64,000 nt of DNA, from NCBI GenBank assembly GCA_022827195.1, contig JAJDTL010000004.1:248001-312000 (forward strand), given 5' to 3'. The position numbers were made by a program, and so were the translations under genes. Positions 25,021 through 33,608 of this stretch are shown here, in pieces. Numbering within the stretch: the first letter of the stretch is position 1; every line of letters starts with the position of its first letter. The DNA comes from Caldilineaceae bacterium (GTDB lineage Bacteria; Chloroflexota; Anaerolineae; Caldilineales; Caldilineaceae). Under the pieces are notes generated by a model, which was not told where the DNA came from, did not search any database, and was given only the letters and a program-made list of their open reading frames with translations.

Positions 25021-27342
25021 ATGGCATACGCAACCTACATGGGCGCCGAGGTCAAGCGCAAGGAGGACCCCCGTCTGATCACCGGCAGCGGTACCTATGT
25101 CGGCGACATGAAGCTTCCCAACATGCACCATGTCGCATTCGTCCGCAGCCCCTACGCCCACGCCCGCATCGGCGCGATCGACGCCTCGGGCGCGCTTGCT
25201 CTTGACGGCGTCATAGCCGTTGTGACCGGCGAGGACCTGGCAGCCGGCTACGAGCCGATGCCCTTTCCCTTCGAGGTCGGTTCCGCCGACGGCGAGGCCA
25301 ACACCAAGCGGACCCACTTCGCCCTCACTACCGGCAAGGTCCTCCACGCCGGCGAGTGCGTCGCAGCCGTAATCGCCACCGACGCCGCCACAGCCGCCGA
25401 CGCCGCCGAGGAGGTCTTCGTCGACTGGGACCCGCTCCCCGCCGTCGCCGACATCGAGCAGGCCCTCGAGTCCGACGCCGCTGTCCTCTTCGACGATATG
25501 GACGGCAACGCCCAGGAGGTCTGGCGGCGCAAAGTCGGCGATGCTGATGCCGCCTTCGCCAACGCCCACCGCGTCGTCCGGCAGAGAATCACCAGCCAGC
25601 GTCTGGCCGCCGTGCCTATGGAAGGTCGCAGCATCATCGCCGCGCCCGACCCGACCACCGGAGGCTTCTCGATCTGGACCAGCACGCAGGCCCCGCACCT
25701 CGTGCGCGGCCAGCTCGCCGGCGTGCTGCGCGTTTCCGAGAACGCCATTCGCGTCATCGCGCCCGAGGTCGGCGGCGGGTTCGGCGTGAAGATCGGCATC
25801 TATCCCGAAGAGGTGGTGCTGGCCAGCCTCGCGATGCGCTATCAGCTTCCCCTCAGCTGGTTCGAAAGCCGCAGCGAGCACCTCCTGACCACAACGCACG
25901 GCCGCGGGCAGATCGCCGACTACGCCCTCGCCGTGGGCGAGGACGGGCGCATCGCCGGCCTGCAGATGCGCGTGGTCGCCGACATGGGCGCCTATCCCCT
26001 CGTCCTCATCATTCCCGAGCTCACCGGCTGGATGGCCGTCGGCGTTTACGACATCCCCGCAGTCGATATCGAGATCGACTGTGTCTTTACCAATACCACC
26101 CCCATTGCAGCCTATCGCGGCGCAGGACGGCCCGAGGCCGCCTACTACATGGAGCGCATGGTCGATCTCGTCGCCGCTGAGCTGGACCTCGACCCAACCG
26201 AAGTGCGCCGCGTAAATTTCATCCCGCCCGATCAGTTCCCCTATGAGACGCCGACCGCCCTGACCTACGACAGCGGCGAGTACGCCAAGTCGCTGGCGAA
26301 AGCGCTCGACGTCTCCGATTATGCCTCGTTGCGCGCCGAGCAGACGCGCCGCCGCACCGGGCAGAGCGACAGCCTGATGGGGATTGGCCTCGCCACCTAC
26401 GTGGAGATCTGCGGCTTCGGTCCTTACGAGAGCGCAGAGGTGCGTGTCGAGCCGACAGGGACGGTCACGGTCTTTACCGGTATCTCGCCCCACGGGCAGG
26501 GACAGGAGACCACCTTCGCCCAGATCGTGGCCGACGAGCTAGGGGCCGACTACGACCGCATCATCGTCAAGCACGGCGACACCGCCAATACGCCCATGGG
26601 AATCGGCACGATGGGCAGCCGCGGCCTCGCGGTCGGCGGCACAGCCCTCGTCCGCGCTACCGGCAAGGTGCGCGATAAGGCAAGGCAGATTGCAGGGCAC
26701 ATTCTGGAGGCCGCCGCCGAGGACATCGAGCTCGCCGAAGGGCTCTACCAAGTGCGCGGCGTGCCCGACCAGGCCGTCTCCCTGGCAGAGATCGCGGCCC
26801 GCGCCTACGGCGTCGACCTGCCCGCAGCGATCGACTCCGGCCTCGAGGGCAGCGACTACTTCCGCCCCGAGCTGGTCTACCCCTTTGGTACCCACATCGC
26901 CGTCGTCGAAGTCGAGCGCGCCACCGGTGGCGTCACGATCCGCGACTACTACTCCGTCGACGACTGCGGCCCGCGCATCAGCCCCAATCTCGTCGCCGGC
27001 CAGGTCCACGGCGGCCTGGCACAGGGCATCGCCCAGGCCCTGCTCGAAGAGATGGTCTACAGCGAAGAGGGGCAGCTACTCACCGGCACGCTGATGGACT
27101 ACGCCATCCCGCGCGCGGCGCGGTTCCCCCGCTTTGTCGTCGAATCGACCGAAACGCGCACGCCCCACAACCCTCTCGGCGCCAAGGGGATCGGCGAGGC
27201 GGCGACCATCGGCTCAACCCCGGCCATCGTAAACGCAGTCATGGACGCGCTCAAGCCCCTCGGCGTGCGCCATATCGATATGCCGCTCACACCGGAGAAG
27301 ATCTGGCATGCGATCCATTCCAATGGCGCCGCCGCCGGCTGA
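25021..27342 (+). CDS. Molybdenum hydroxylase large subunit (xanthine dehydrogenase/CoxL-like)
   Basis: The 773-residue protein opens with YMGAEVKRKEDPRLITGSGTY, typical of the family. It has GGGFGVKIGIYPEE, the active-site loop AYRGAGRPEAAYYMER (about residue 366), GSRGLAVGG and the C-terminal GAKGIGEAATIGSTPAIVNA with the catalytic Glu. It should bind molybdopterin cytosine dinucleotide and hydroxylate an aldehyde or N-heterocycle. True form I CO dehydrogenase has AYRCxGR with a Cys; the Gly here points to another substrate. AAAGGAGG precedes the ATG. The usual FAD and 2Fe-2S subunit genes are absent on both sides, so partners must be elsewhere. Confidence 0.88.
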   Translation: MAYATYMGAEVKRKEDPRLITGSGTYVGDMKLPNMHHVAFVRSPYAHARIGAIDASGALALDGVIAVVTGEDLAAGYEPMPFPFEVGSADGEANTKRTHFALTTGKVLHAGECVAAVIATDAATAADAAEEVFVDWDPLPAVADIEQALESDAAVLFDDMDGNAQEVWRRKVGDADAAFANAHRVVRQRITSQRLAAVPMEGRSIIAAPDPTTGGFSIWTSTQAPHLVRGQLAGVLRVSENAIRVIAPEVGGGFGVKIGIYPEEVVLASLAMRYQLPLSWFESRSEHLLTTTHGRGQIADYALAVGEDGRIAGLQMRVVADMGAYPLVLIIPELTGWMAVGVYDIPAVDIEIDCVFTNTTPIAAYRGAGRPEAAYYMERMVDLVAAELDLDPTEVRRVNFIPPDQFPYETPTALTYDSGEYAKSLAKALDVSDYASLRAEQTRRRTGQSDSLMGIGLATYVEICGFGPYESAEVRVEPTGTVTVFTGISPHGQGQETTFAQIVADELGADYDRIIVKHGDTANTPMGIGTMGSRGLAVGGTALVRATGKVRDKARQIAGHILEAAAEDIELAEGLYQVRGVPDQAVSLAEIAARAYGVDLPAAIDSGLEGSDYFRPELVYPFGTHIAVVEVERATGGVTIRDYYSVDDCGPRISPNLVAGQVHGGLAQGIAQALLEEMVYSEEGQLLTGTLMDYAIPRAARFPRFVVESTETRTPHNPLGAKGIGEAATIGSTPAIVNAVMDALKPLGVRHIDMPLTPEKIWHAIHSNGAAAG

Positions 27343-27376
27343 GGTCTCGGGGCAAAACAACGAGGAGTGACGACTC

Positions 27377-27814
27377 TTGGACAGCTTCTACGTAACGGTT
27401 GGCGACACGGTCTCGTTCAGCAAGACGGTGAGCGAGAGCGACGTATACCTCTTCGCCGGCATAACCGGCGACCTCGCGCCCAACCATGTCGATGAAGAGT
27501 ATATGAAGCGCTCCGGCTACGGCCGCCGCATCGCCCACGGCGCACTGATCGTCGGCTTCATGTCCACCGCTTCCTCCCATGCAATCGCCGCCTCGCGCAA
27601 CGGCGCTGCCGAAACGCCGGTCTCACTGGGATACGACCGGATTCGCTTCCTCGCACCGGTCTACCTTGGCGATACCGTTACGGTGACGTACGAAATCGTC
27701 GACATAGACGAACAGCGCCGGCGCTCAGTTGCCGACATCCAGGTCTTCAATCAGACTGAAGAGCTCGTGGCCGTCGCGCAGCATATTCTCAAGTGGGTAG
27801 CGAACCGGCAGTGA
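27377..27814 (+). CDS. MaoC-like hot-dog hydratase
   Basis: The 145-residue protein carries the (R)-specific enoyl-CoA hydratase signature FAGITGDLAPNHVDEEY (catalytic Asp and His in the GDxxPxHxD form) and RIAHGALIVGFMST. It likely hydrates an enoyl-CoA or related thioester. The start is TTG at 27377, with CGAGGAG at a good distance and no ATG available upstream. It lies 34 bp after the molybdenum hydroxylase gene and 14 bp before the PhyH gene, so the three are probably one operon. Confidence 0.8.
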   Translation: MDSFYVTVGDTVSFSKTVSESDVYLFAGITGDLAPNHVDEEYMKRSGYGRRIAHGALIVGFMSTASSHAIAASRNGAAETPVSLGYDRIRFLAPVYLGDTVTVTYEIVDIDEQRRRSVADIQVFNQTEELVAVAQHILKWVANRQ

Positions 27815-27828
27815 ATGGAGTGTGATCG

Positions 27829-28572
27829 ATGAGCAGCGACCACCGGACGGAGATGGCCCGCACGGGCTTCGTCAACCTGGGACAGGTCTTTTGCGGCGAT
27901 GAGTTGGAAGCCCTGAAGTGCCTGTTTGATGCCGACCGCGCCAACTATGGCTACTTCTGGCATCGCTACGGCTACCACCAGGAAGCCAACTACGAGGCCC
28001 TGATCACCACGCCGGCCTTCGACGACCTGATCCGTCATCCTCGCATCTTGCCCCTGATCGAGGAGCTGATGGGCGGTGCGCTCTGTTTCGGCGAGATCGG
28101 ACTGCGTTACATGGGCCCCTACGACGGGGCCCTGCACCGCAGCTGGCACCGCGACAAACCGCACTGGGCCGAGCATCCGCTGCGCATGGACTACATCCAG
28201 CTGATGGTCTATCTGACCGACGTCGATGAGTCCACGCACTGTATCTCTTTTTCGCCGGAGTCGATCGAAGAGCCGGTTCTGGCCGACAAGGACGCGCAGC
28301 TGGCGCGCGGCGGCGTACACGACCTGCTCGGCCCGGCCGGCACATGCGCGCTCTTTAACGTTGCCGCACTGCACACCGCCACAACCCGTCCCACCCGCGC
28401 CGAACGCAAGACCGTGCAGATCTACTACGGCCACCGGGCCCGCGCGCCGCTGGCCAACGACTCGTCTATCCCGGCCACTCTCTGGCGCGACCACGCCGAT
28501 CCCGAGACGGGCGCCTTCTACGGCGTCCTCAACCGCCGGACCGAGCTATACCTCGCGGCCTTCGGCGGCTGA
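27829..28572 (+). CDS. Phytanoyl-CoA dioxygenase (PhyH) family protein
   Basis: The 247-residue protein has the 2-oxoglutarate/Fe(II) facial triad: His107 and Asp109 in SWHRDK, distal His182 in VAALHTA, and an Arg in ERKTVQIYY for 2-oxoglutarate. It should hydroxylate an unknown substrate using oxygen and 2-oxoglutarate. It follows the MaoC-like gene by 14 bp. It is distinct in sequence from the two PhyH proteins at 53.6-55.3 kb, which share a longer HQDNPFY motif. Confidence 0.8.
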   Translation: MSSDHRTEMARTGFVNLGQVFCGDELEALKCLFDADRANYGYFWHRYGYHQEANYEALITTPAFDDLIRHPRILPLIEELMGGALCFGEIGLRYMGPYDGALHRSWHRDKPHWAEHPLRMDYIQLMVYLTDVDESTHCISFSPESIEEPVLADKDAQLARGGVHDLLGPAGTCALFNVAALHTATTRPTRAERKTVQIYYGHRARAPLANDSSIPATLWRDHADPETGAFYGVLNRRTELYLAAFGG

Positions 28573-28730
28573 GCCAGCCAAACGAAAGTAGCTCCCATGG
28601 GAAATCACAGCTCTGGCAATTGACTCTGACGCACCAGCCCGGGAGTTTCCCTCTTGCCCAACACCTACGCCGGCGACAGTCCCCCTGCCGCTTAGCCCAT
28701 CAGGGCTTCGGCAGTCCGCAAACTGTCTTC

Positions 28731-28757
28731 TTCGTGTCCCTTCGTGTCCCTTCGTGG
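28731..28757. repeat. Short tandem CTTCGTGTCC-type repeat
   Basis: CTTCGTGTCC, CTTCGTGTCC and CTTCGTGGAT follow one another in the spacer between convergent genes. A weaker relative (CTTCGTGTAAATTGG, then TTTCGTGGAT) lies at about 35346-35374. It is probably a dispersed intergenic repeat. Confidence 0.5.
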
Positions 28758-28811
28758 ATAAATCTGGGATTCTGGAAGTATCGGGACTGCCGCACCCGAC
28801 CGGGAAGCGGT

Positions 28812-29921
28812 CTAGACCGGGCTGATCTGCCGGCAACGTTCCAGGATCTCGACCTGTCGCCGCACACTTGCCGCCGTGATCGCCGGCTGGCTGCCCTGGC
28901 GAATCGCGGCATGGATGTCGCCGTAAAGGTTGTTCATGCTGGCGAAAAAGCTGAACTCGGGCTTGAAGGAGTCCTCCCGCCACGGCAGCGTCTCGCTGTT
29001 GTAGCTGCGGTCAGGCGTCGGCTTGGTATCCAGGACGAGCGGCGGCGCCTCGGCCGGGTCGAAGTACTTCCAATGGACCTCGCGGCGGTCCGCGCTGACA
29101 AGCGTTCCCTGCGTGCCCATGACGAGCCAGGCATCCTGCGGGTACGCGCAGCAGTTGGACATTTCAACGTCGATTACAGGCCCATCGTTCGGCTTGATGA
29201 CCAGCTTGACGTGGCTCTCCGCGTCGCCGGCAAACAGCGGCGTCGTCTCCATCTGGCAGAAGATCTCCGGCTGCGGATCGTCAAAGAAGTGGATCGCCCA
29301 GTCGATCGAGTGTGCGCCCTTGTTGTTCAGGTCGCCCCCGCCGAACTCCTTGAGCGTCTGCCAGTCCCAGCGCCTGCGAAAGCCGTTTCCCGTGATACGC
29401 ATCTGAACGATCCGTCCCAATACACCCGAATCCACAACCTCCTTCACCTTCAGAAAGTCGGCGTGGTAGCGGTAGTTCTGGTTCACCGTCAGCAACATCC
29501 CCGTCTCCTCGGCCACCGCTATCATCTCGTCGACGCCTTCGAGCGTGGGCGCCATCGGCTTCTCGACGATTACGTGCTTGCCCGCCCGCATCGCCGCGCT
29601 GGCATCGCTGACGTGCAGCTGGCTCGGCGTCGCCACGACCAGCAGTTCCACAGACCTGTCGGCGATGATTTCGTCGATCGTGCTATACGCCAGGCAGTCA
29701 AAGCGGTCAATCGCCTCCTGCTGCCGCGCCGGGTCCGGGTCACACACGGCCGTCACCCGAAACTTGTCGCCGACGTGAGGCAGAACGTTGGCGTGGATCC
29801 CCCATCCGCTGCGGCCCAATCCGCTGATGCCAACCCGCACCGGCTCTTCGGAGATACCTGCGCCCCCATTGCTGTCCTTGGCTGTCGCCCTCGACCTACT
29901 AGACCCGTTAGATTTCGTCAT
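28812..29921 (-). CDS. Gfo/Idh/MocA-family oxidoreductase
   Basis: From ATG 29921 (MTKSNGSSRS), preceded by AGAAAGGAACC, the protein has about 369 residues. A 30-residue Ser/Gly-rich leader precedes the Rossmann motif VRVGISGLGRSGWGIHANVL. VEKPMAPTL holds the catalytic Lys, and GGGDLNNKGAHSIDWAIHF holds the conserved Asp/His region. An NAD(P)-dependent sugar or polyol dehydrogenase is likely. It is convergent with the PhyH gene. An upstream frame could add 27 residues, but they do not look like part of the family. Confidence 0.85.
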   Translation of the reverse strand: MTKSNGSSRSRATAKDSNGGAGISEEPVRVGISGLGRSGWGIHANVLPHVGDKFRVTAVCDPDPARQQEAIDRFDCLAYSTIDEIIADRSVELLVVATPSQLHVSDASAAMRAGKHVIVEKPMAPTLEGVDEMIAVAEETGMLLTVNQNYRYHADFLKVKEVVDSGVLGRIVQMRITGNGFRRRWDWQTLKEFGGGDLNNKGAHSIDWAIHFFDDPQPEIFCQMETTPLFAGDAESHVKLVIKPNDGPVIDVEMSNCCAYPQDAWLVMGTQGTLVSADRREVHWKYFDPAEAPPLVLDTKPTPDRSYNSETLPWREDSFKPEFSFFASMNNLYGDIHAAIRQGSQPAITAASVRRQVEILERCRQISPV

Positions 29922-30125
29922 TATCTGGTTCCTTTCTGCGAACAAACTGTTGATTCTCGCGGCGCCAATCGTGGAGCCGTCCGTCACGTCCCCCGGTCCC
30001 ACTTCCGGTCCAAATCGTCCGCGGGACGCAAACTCTCAAATGCGGCTATAGCATAACAAAGCCAGCCGCAATCAAGTAAAGAAAGGCATCGCGCGATCGG
30101 GTCTTCACCCCCACCGCCCCCGGCA

Positions 30126-30249
30126 ACCGACCACCGACCACTGGCCACCTATTGAATGAAACGCAGCCCTCCGCTATCCCGTAAACCCCCACCCCATGAG
30201 CGGGCTGCACGCCTCGCGCTATTGCGGATCGACGTCCGACAGTTATAAT
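30126..30249 (+). promoter_or_regulatory. Spacer with repeat and sigma70-type promoter for the radical SAM gene
   Basis: TTGCGG at 30222-30227 and TATAAT at 30244-30249 are 16 bp apart and 85 bp before the ATG at 30334. Upstream, 30126-30142 holds a short ACCGACC-type repeat also seen at 60606-60633. The remainder of 29922-30333 holds nothing else I can support. Confidence 0.55.
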
Positions 30250-30333
30250 GCATTCGCAGTACTGGTCGAATAACACGCGCAGGGGAGCCGGAAGCCACGT
30301 AGGCCCCCTGGCGACGCACAGGCCATAGCGCCA

Positions 30334-31863
30334 ATGGGATTCTCGACGCTCCTCGTATCCTGCTATGAACTCGGGCACCAGCCGCTCAGCCTCGCCTGGC
30401 CGCTGGCATCGCTGCGAAGGGCCGGTTTGGACGCGCATACGGTCGACCTGGCGGTCGAAGAGTTTCCCATACACCGCGCCGCGCGCGCCGACCTCATCGC
30501 CATCGCCGTGCCCATGCACACCGCCCTGCGCGTCGGCGTCGACGCCGCGCGACAGGCGCGCGCCGCAAATCCCGGCGCACATCTCTGCTTCTTCGGCCTC
30601 TACGCCTGGCTGAACCGCGACTACCTTCTCCAAGATGAGGATCGCAGTCAAGGCATCGCTGATTCGGTCGTCGCCGGCGAAACAGAGCAGGTGCTCGTCG
30701 ACCTCGCGCAGCGGCTCTCCTCCGGACATCCGCCGGACGCCGTCGCCGGGCTGACGACCCGTGAACGCACGGCAGCCCCCAATCTGGCGAGGCTGACCCT
30801 GCCCCTGCCGGACCGATCAACCCTGCCCCCGCTCGACAACTACGCCCACTACGTCGATGGACCCCTCGCCGACGGGAACGGCAACGTGCCGGCCGCAGTA
30901 GAGGCCGGCTACGTCGAGGCCAGCCGCGGCTGTCTCCACAAGTGCCGCCACTGTCCGGTTGTGCCCGTCTATAACGGACGCTACTTCGTCGTACCCGTCG
31001 AGACCGTGATGGCCGACGTCAGGCAGCAGGTCGAAGCGGGCGCCCGCCACATCACGTTCGGCGACCCCGACTTCCTCAACGGCCCCGGACACGCCCGCAA
31101 GGTCGCGCGGGCGCTTCACACCGCCTTCCCCGCCGTCACTTTCGATTTCACCGCCAAGGTCGAGCATCTGCTGAAGCATCGCGCGCTTCTACCCGAGCTG
31201 GTGGCGTGCGGCGCCTCCTTCGCCGTCTCCGCCTTTGAGTCCACCAGCGACCGCGTGCTCGCCCGTCTCCAAAAGGGACACACGCGTCGGCAGATGGAGG
31301 AGTCGATCGCTCTGCTGGGGGAAGTCGGTCTGTCGATCCAGCCAACCTGGATGCCGTTCACGCCCTGGACCGGGCTGGAGGACTACCTGTTCATGCTCCG
31401 CTGGATTCGCCTGCAAGGGCTGGTCCCCCATGTCCCGCCGGTCCAGCTCTCCATTCGAATGCTGGTGCCGCCGCAAAGCGCCCTGCTTGAACACGAAGAC
31501 GCGCCGGACTGGCTCGGCGCGCTCGATGCGCCCAACTTCACCTACCTCTGGCAGCACCCCGACCCGTGCATGGACGCGCTCCAACTGGAAGTTGCCCGCA
31601 TCGCCGAATTCGCCGGCCGCCACGAAGCCGCGAGCCCGTCCAACGGCAGCAGTAAGTCTGCCCCGCATCCGGATCCGGCCGCCTACGGCGAAGATTTCGA
31701 CCCGTTCGAGGTCTTCCGCCACGTCGAGCGCACCGCCTACAAGTTCGCCGGCCGGCCCGCGCCCGACTGGCCCCTGCCTTCCTCACCTGCTCCCCAACCG
31801 CCGCGCCTGACCGAACACTGGTTTTGCTGAGCGGAGCCAACCGCCGACCAGTTGGTTGGCTGA
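30334..31863 (+). CDS. CUAEP-tail radical SAM selenoprotein (UGA read as selenocysteine)
   Basis: The protein has a B12-binding-like N-terminal domain (residues 1-130, no DxHxxG), then a radical SAM domain with the 4Fe-4S motif SRGCLHKCRHC (Cys200, Cys204, Cys207) and a GDPDFL strand motif. The first stop is TGA at 31828-31830 after HWFC. Reading on in frame gives Ala-Glu-Pro-Thr-Ala-Asp-Gln-Leu-Val-Gly and TGA at 31861-31863. The tail is thus Cys-U-Ala-Glu-Pro, the hallmark of a radical SAM family that I recall being named for CUAEP/CCAEP tails. A perfect hairpin follows the TGA, as a bacterial SECIS should. Full length is 509 residues with Sec at 499. Conventional annotation would truncate it at 498. 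The reaction is unknown. Upstream TTGCGG/TATAAT provides a promoter; pncB follows after 9 bp. Confidence 0.82.
31828..31861 (+). promoter_or_regulatory. Candidate bacterial SECIS element after the recoded UGA
   Basis: AGCCAACC (31835-31842) pairs perfectly with GGTTGGCT (31854-31861), leaving an 11-base loop GCCGACCAGTT that begins with G, as the bacterial SECIS consensus prefers. The loop starts 12 bases after the TGA, slightly closer than the usual 16 or more; inner pairing could shift it. The helix spans the extra codons up to the next in-frame stop. Confidence 0.65.
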
Positions 31864-31872
31864 GATGAAAGC

Positions 31873-33468
31873 ATGACCCAACGTTCGACAGCCGAGGGCA
31901 TCCTCTTTACCGATCAGTACCAGCTGACGATGGCGCAGCTCTATTTCGAACTGGGAATCCACGAGAGCCAGGCCCAGTTCGATCACTTCTTTCGCCACTA
32001 CCCGGACTACGGAGACCACAGAGCCGGCTACTGCGTCAATGCCGGGCTGGCCTCGCTGCTGGACTGGATGGCAGCAGCCCGCTTCGGCGAATCTGAGCTC
32101 GAGCTGATGCGGGCAATGCGCTCGCGCACGGGCCGCAGCCTCTTCAATGATGAGTTTCTGTCGTGGCTGCGCTCGCACGGAAACTTCGGCGGCATCTCGC
32201 TCGAGGCCGTTCCAGAAGGGCGCGTCGTGCACGCCTACGTTCCCCTTACCGTCGTGCGCGGCCCGCTCGCCATCGCGCAGATACTGGAAACGCCGCTGCT
32301 CAACATGCTCAACTTTCAGACGCTGATCGCCACCAAAGCAGCCCGCGTGCGGCAGAGCGCCGGCGATGCAACCGTCCTGGAGTTTGGCGTCCGCCGCGCG
32401 CACGATCGCGGCGGCAACGCCGGCACGCGCGCCGCCCTGATCGGCGGCGCAGACTTCAGCTCGAATGCCGGCATCTCCCACCAGCTCGGCTATCCGCCCA
32501 AGGGCACGCACGCCCATTCGATGGTGCAGTCGTTCCTGGCCCTCGGCATGACCGAGCTCGAGTCATTTCAGGCCTTCGCCGAACTCTATCCCGACGAATG
32601 CGTTCTCCTCGTCGATACTGTAGATACGCTCGAGAGCGGCGTGCCCAACGCCATTCGCGTCTTCGAAGAGCTCAGGAAAAAAGGTTTTGAGCCTGTCGGC
32701 GTGCGGTTGGACTCGGGCGACCTGGCGCACCTCAGTACACAAACGGCACAAATGCTCGATAAAGCCGGCTTCCCCGAGGCGTCAATCGTGCTCTCGAATG
32801 ATCTGGACGAAATCAGAATCCGGCAAATCAAGGAAGGAATCCGGCAGGAGGCAAACCGCCGCGGCCTCGACGCAGAACCGATTGTCGATCGGCTGGTCTA
32901 CGGGGTAGGCACGCGCCTGATCACCTCCTCCGGGCACAGCGCCCTGGGCGGTATCTACAAACTGGTCGCGCTGCACAGCCCCAGCGGCTGGAAGCCTGTC
33001 ACAAAGGCCTCGGAAAACCCGGCAAAGACGCCTGTCCCGGGCAAAAAGCGCGCCTGGCGACTATACAATCAGGACGGCCGCGCCGCTGCCGACCTGCTGA
33101 CCCTCGAAAATGAGACGCCGGATCGCGACCTGCTCCAGGATTCGCGGGCAAAGGCGCACAGCAAGGGGTCCCCCCTACCCCAGCTCACGTTGAAGCATCC
33201 CTGGCAAGACCGAGAAGGCTGCACGCTGAAGACCGACCAGGTCTCCGGGATCGAGCCGCTGCTGGCCGAAACTCTTTGCCGCGGGCGGCCGGTCGGCGAC
33301 CGGCCTCACATCGAGCAGATCCGGGCAATTCGTCGCGCCGACGTGGCAAGACTGCCGAAAGACGTGCGAGATCTGACGAATCCCCAATCGTATCCAGTTT
33401 GGGTCAGCGAGCCGCTCTGGGCCCTGAAAGAACGCTTGCTCACCTCGATTCTGCCCGAAAACGCATGA
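31873..33468 (+). CDS. pncB: Nicotinate phosphoribosyltransferase
   Basis: The 531-residue protein starts FTDQYQLTMAQLYFELG, typical of nicotinate phosphoribosyltransferase. It has LLNMLNFQTLIATKAAR, EFGVRRAHD, the GTHAHSMVQSF motif with the His phosphorylated during catalysis, VRLDSGDL and VYGVGTRLITS. It makes nicotinate mononucleotide from nicotinate and PRPP in NAD salvage, in the cytoplasm. The length fits the long bacterial form. It starts 9 bp after the extended radical SAM frame, so the two are co-transcribed. Confidence 0.93.
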   Translation: MTQRSTAEGILFTDQYQLTMAQLYFELGIHESQAQFDHFFRHYPDYGDHRAGYCVNAGLASLLDWMAAARFGESELELMRAMRSRTGRSLFNDEFLSWLRSHGNFGGISLEAVPEGRVVHAYVPLTVVRGPLAIAQILETPLLNMLNFQTLIATKAARVRQSAGDATVLEFGVRRAHDRGGNAGTRAALIGGADFSSNAGISHQLGYPPKGTHAHSMVQSFLALGMTELESFQAFAELYPDECVLLVDTVDTLESGVPNAIRVFEELRKKGFEPVGVRLDSGDLAHLSTQTAQMLDKAGFPEASIVLSNDLDEIRIRQIKEGIRQEANRRGLDAEPIVDRLVYGVGTRLITSSGHSALGGIYKLVALHSPSGWKPVTKASENPAKTPVPGKKRAWRLYNQDGRAAADLLTLENETPDRDLLQDSRAKAHSKGSPLPQLTLKHPWQDREGCTLKTDQVSGIEPLLAETLCRGRPVGDRPHIEQIRAIRRADVARLPKDVRDLTNPQSYPVWVSEPLWALKERLLTSILPENA

Positions 33469-33475
33469 AGAAATC

Positions 33476-33504
33476 TTGACCGACCAGCCCATCATCGATA
33501 GAAT
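33476..33504 (+). promoter_or_regulatory. Sigma70-type promoter for miaB
   Basis: TTGACC (33476-33481) and TAGAAT (33499-33504) are spaced by exactly 17 bp, about 105 bp before the miaB ATG and just after the pncB stop. Confidence 0.55.
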
Positions 33505-33608
33505 GGTCTTTGCTCGACGATTTCTGCCCTAAGGCCTCTGTACGACCTCTGCCGGCGCGCCGGGACCGGGCCGCCGGCTGAGGGTGAACACCAGGACCAT
33601 TTCCAGCG

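Noticed and set aside
24931..26493. A 520-codon open frame on the minus strand opposite the molybdenum hydroxylase gene
   Set aside because: It mirrors the real gene's GC-rich third positions, is Gly/Val/Asp-rich without motifs, and has no ribosome site. The plus-strand gene has full family motifs.
25021..27342. Form I CO dehydrogenase large subunit
   Set aside because: The active-site loop reads AYRGAGR, lacking the Cys of form I CoxL, and CoxM and CoxS are absent.
28620..30056. A 478-codon plus-strand open frame opposite the second Gfo/Idh/MocA gene
   Set aside because: The minus-strand protein has a Rossmann motif and catalytic Lys; the plus-strand translation is Arg/His/Val-rich with no motif.
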